Assembly: GCA_963764305.1 (NCBI GenBank)
Contig: CAVXSD010000010.1
Coordinates: 434,001 to 498,000, forward strand
DNA from: Bog-473 sp963764305
GTDB taxonomy: Bacteria; Actinomycetota; Acidimicrobiia; Acidimicrobiales; RAAP-2
Length of the DNA: 64,000 bases
Reading direction: 5' to 3'
Shown: in pieces, positions 62,446-64,000 of the stretch
How positions within the stretch are numbered: the stretch's first letter is position 1
Layout: each line of letters starts with the position of its first letter
Made by a program: the position numbers and the translations under genes
The notes under the pieces: generated by a model
The model's database searches: none
Told to the model about the DNA's origin: nothing
What the model saw: the letters and a program-made list of their open reading frames with translations, nothing else

Positions 62446-62907
62446 TCAGGCGTCGCACTTGCCGCAACCTGATACGAGCGACGAGGCGACCGGCACAAGA
62501 GGTCTCGATTGAGCACCCGGCGACCACCGGACGCCCACCACCCGGGTACTCCGCCTATCTCGACGTCTGGCGCGCGAGTCGGAGCGGCGCTGTTCGTCTC
62601 CTCGCGGATGCTCCGAGGGTTGGGGGTGAGTGGCGCCCAGTGGCCCCACTCCATCACGCTCTGGCCCTGGGCGAGGAGATCCTGGGCAGGGACCCACATG
62701 CTGATGTTCGATACGCACCCGGAATTCTTCATCCCACACATCGGCGCCCAGTTGAGTGCGCCCACCCGTCCTTGTCCAACCTGATGGCGGGGAGTTGGGA
62801 GCGAGCTGACGGGCGAGTGTCGACTTGCCCGAGGCTGGAAGCCCACAGATCAGCACGAGCCGCGTCCGGGGCCCTGCGAGAAGATCGTCAGCCCGGTCCG
62901 AGGTCAC
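62446..62907 (-). pseudogene. Broken AAA_33-type P-loop kinase gene
   Basis: The minus strand starts MTSDRADDLLAGPRTRLVLI and has Walker A CGLPASGKSTLARQL. Family sequence then appears in alternating frames: LPAIRLDKDGWA, LGADVWDEEFRVRIEHQ and MWVPAQDLLAQGQSVMEWGHWA, so at least three frame changes separate them. The intact family consists of small nucleotide or aminoglycoside-type kinases. With several lesions in 250 nt this is probably a decayed gene rather than one sequencing error. 62356-62445 and the rest up to 63003 hold no other supported gene. Confidence 0.7.
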
Positions 62908-63003
62908 GGAGAGAGGCTGGGGCTCTCGAGCCGCCTGCCCCCGAACGTCGCGACGATGGGATACTTCGGCGCCACCGTGACGTCCGCGCCTGATCCGAAG
63001 CTC

Positions 63004-63384
63004 TCAGACGCTCGGCTCCTCCCAGGAGTGTTCATTGCCTTCGCCAGGAGTGATCCACAGCATCGTGACTCCGCCGGGTGCGTTGTTGGAGTGCCAACGA
63101 TCCCTCGGAACAATCGCAAGATGGCCAGCTGAAAGGTTCCAGACTGAACGACTGTCCTTCTCTAACACTGTAAGTTCCGACTCGCCCGCCAAGATGAAAA
63201 GAAGCTCGTCGCCTTGGCCGTGGTACTCCCAAGGTGGTCGGCCTTTGAAGGCTGCGACGCCACCCGTACAACCGTGGAACGAGAAGTCCCCGATCGGACT
63301 CTCCGGCTCTCGGTCCAGACTCGCAAGGTCCAATTGGGTCATCTTGGCAACCGCGTCGTGATCAAGGTTGTGCACCGTCACCAT
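63004..63384 (-). CDS. Cupin-domain protein
   Basis: 126 residues. FSFHGCTGGVAAFKGRPPWEYHGQGDELLFILAGESELTVL is cupin motif 1 and GHLAIVPRDRWHSNNAPGG motif 2; one typical metal His is replaced (Y/H/Q pattern), so metal binding is uncertain. ATG 63384 has GAGAGGTGG 6 nt upstream; a longer frame to 63477 is possible. It is divergent from the DegV gene, with 213 nt between the starts. Substrate unknown. Confidence 0.83.
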   Translation of the reverse strand: MVTVHNLDHDAVAKMTQLDLASLDREPESPIGDFSFHGCTGGVAAFKGRPPWEYHGQGDELLFILAGESELTVLEKDSRSVWNLSAGHLAIVPRDRWHSNNAPGGVTMLWITPGEGNEHSWEEPSV

Positions 63385-63597
63385 TGGCCACCTCTCAGTC
63401 TTCGACTCGACCTTCGTAACGATAATCACCTCGGCCAATGAGTCCGTGACCGTGTCCCAGACGCCCGGTCGGGGCACCCCGAGAAGCCGGAACTGAGACT
63501 TCTGACGGGGAACCGTCGGATATTCGTTACGGTGGGGGTTGACGAGAGGCCTTACTCAGGGCACCAGAATGGTGAAGATCCTAAAGAGGAGGTTCTC

Positions 63598-64000
63598 ATG
63601 CCTGGTGTCTTCGTGGTCACCGACAGCTCTTGCGATTTGGAGCAGGACGACATCAACCGGTTCAATATCGAGATCGTTCCCCTCACGATCCGATTTGGGA
63701 GCGAAGAATTTACCGACCGCCAGGACCTCAGCGTCGAAGACTTCTACCGTCGAATGGCGAACACGGAAGATCTCCCCCAGACGGCCTGCCCGTCGCCCGG
63801 TGCGTTTGAACAGGCCTTTCGCAACGCAAGACACGCTGACGCGGAGGCAGTGATATGCCTCACCATCTCGAGCGACTTGTCAACCACATTTCAGTCAGCC
63901 CTCACGGCCGCCACCGGGGTCGAGGGGCGGATTGACGTCCATGTGATCGACAGCCGGACGGTGTCAAGCGGGCTCGGCACTCTGGTGATTGAAGCCGCCA
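63598..64000 (+). CDS. DegV-family fatty-acid-binding protein, C-terminus cut by window edge
   Basis: The visible 134 residues start MPGVFVVTDSSCDLEQDDI, a DegV hallmark (VTDSS), followed by IVPLTIRFGSEEFTDRQDLS, the TACPSPGAFEQAF motif (the family TSQPS position) and ICLTISSDLSTTFQSAL, then VIDSRTVSSGLG. DegV proteins bind a fatty acid, and FakB members present it to the kinase FakA; no FakA gene lies in view. AAGAGGAGG is 7 nt before the ATG. It is the last gene and runs off the window. Confidence 0.92.
   Translation, partial: MPGVFVVTDSSCDLEQDDINRFNIEIVPLTIRFGSEEFTDRQDLSVEDFYRRMANTEDLPQTACPSPGAFEQAFRNARHADAEAVICLTISSDLSTTFQSALTAATGVEGRIDVHVIDSRTVSSGLGTLVIEAA

Overview
The window is high-GC DNA from an actinobacterium. 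SenX3/RegX3-like and mycothiol-dependent isomerase-like proteins, Streptomyces-type conjugation genes of the SCO6880/DUF6112 kind, an SCO6745-like protein and an ECF42-type sigma factor with its DGPF partner all fit that phylum. The acyl-CoA catabolic genes and single-copy tRNAs suggest a soil or freshwater lineage such as Acidimicrobiia. The class is an inference, because there is no rRNA or marker tree in the window.

Layout. 0-7.3 kb: an acyl-CoA catabolic cluster (two enoyl-CoA-hydratase/CoA-transferase-type genes, an Ltp2-like thiolase divergent from a DUF35 Zn-ribbon/OB protein, a second CoA transferase, an isochorismatase-like hydrolase, an aldehyde dehydrogenase). 7.5-9.2 kb: DGPF/YCII protein plus ECF42 sigma factor. 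9.2-18.0 kb and 22.6-23.1 kb: an actinobacterial type IV secretion/conjugation locus (TraG-like, VirB4-like, SCO6880, small protein, TrbL-like, DUF6112). It is interrupted by DUF1275, NUDIX and sulfatase genes and split by a lower-GC insert (18.6-22.4 kb) that carries two polytopic membrane proteins. The insert lies between two diverged copies of the DUF6112/TrbL junction, and each copy has lost a different gene.

23.4-33.5 kb is a conserved core: SenX3-RegX3-like two-component system, metallo-beta-lactamase-fold hydrolase with mycothiol-type isomerase, serS, an ABC exporter, and cytochrome oxidase assembly (TlpA-like, CtaB, CtaA), then tRNA-Glu. 33.5-51.2 kb is accessory metabolism and transport: TetR/cupin pair, CorA, a Tat-exported phospholipase C facing a lipoprotein glycoside hydrolase resembling endoglycoceramidase, a FUSC transporter, a MerR-controlled drug exporter, and a Baeyer-Villiger monooxygenase/SDR/TetR/crotonase group.

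51.2-54.9 kb: tRNA-Asp and tRNA-Phe. The 3' half of tRNA-Phe is repeated exactly (47 bp) 3.28 kb downstream and brackets a small island with an HxlR regulator and a receiver-fused, cysteine-less thioredoxin-reductase-like enzyme. 55-64 kb: an alpha/beta-hydrolase adenylate cyclase, TerC and DedA membrane proteins, a second two-component pair whose kinase has Asp at the phospho-His position, followed by three small unknown genes, a broken P-loop kinase, a cupin and the start of a DegV protein.

Two window-wide features affect the annotation. About a dozen otherwise intact genes each carry a 1-nt frameshift (coordinates given per gene). Short perfect tandem duplications (8-18 bp) recur, several of them over stop or start codons. 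Both could be biological or could reflect assembly quality.
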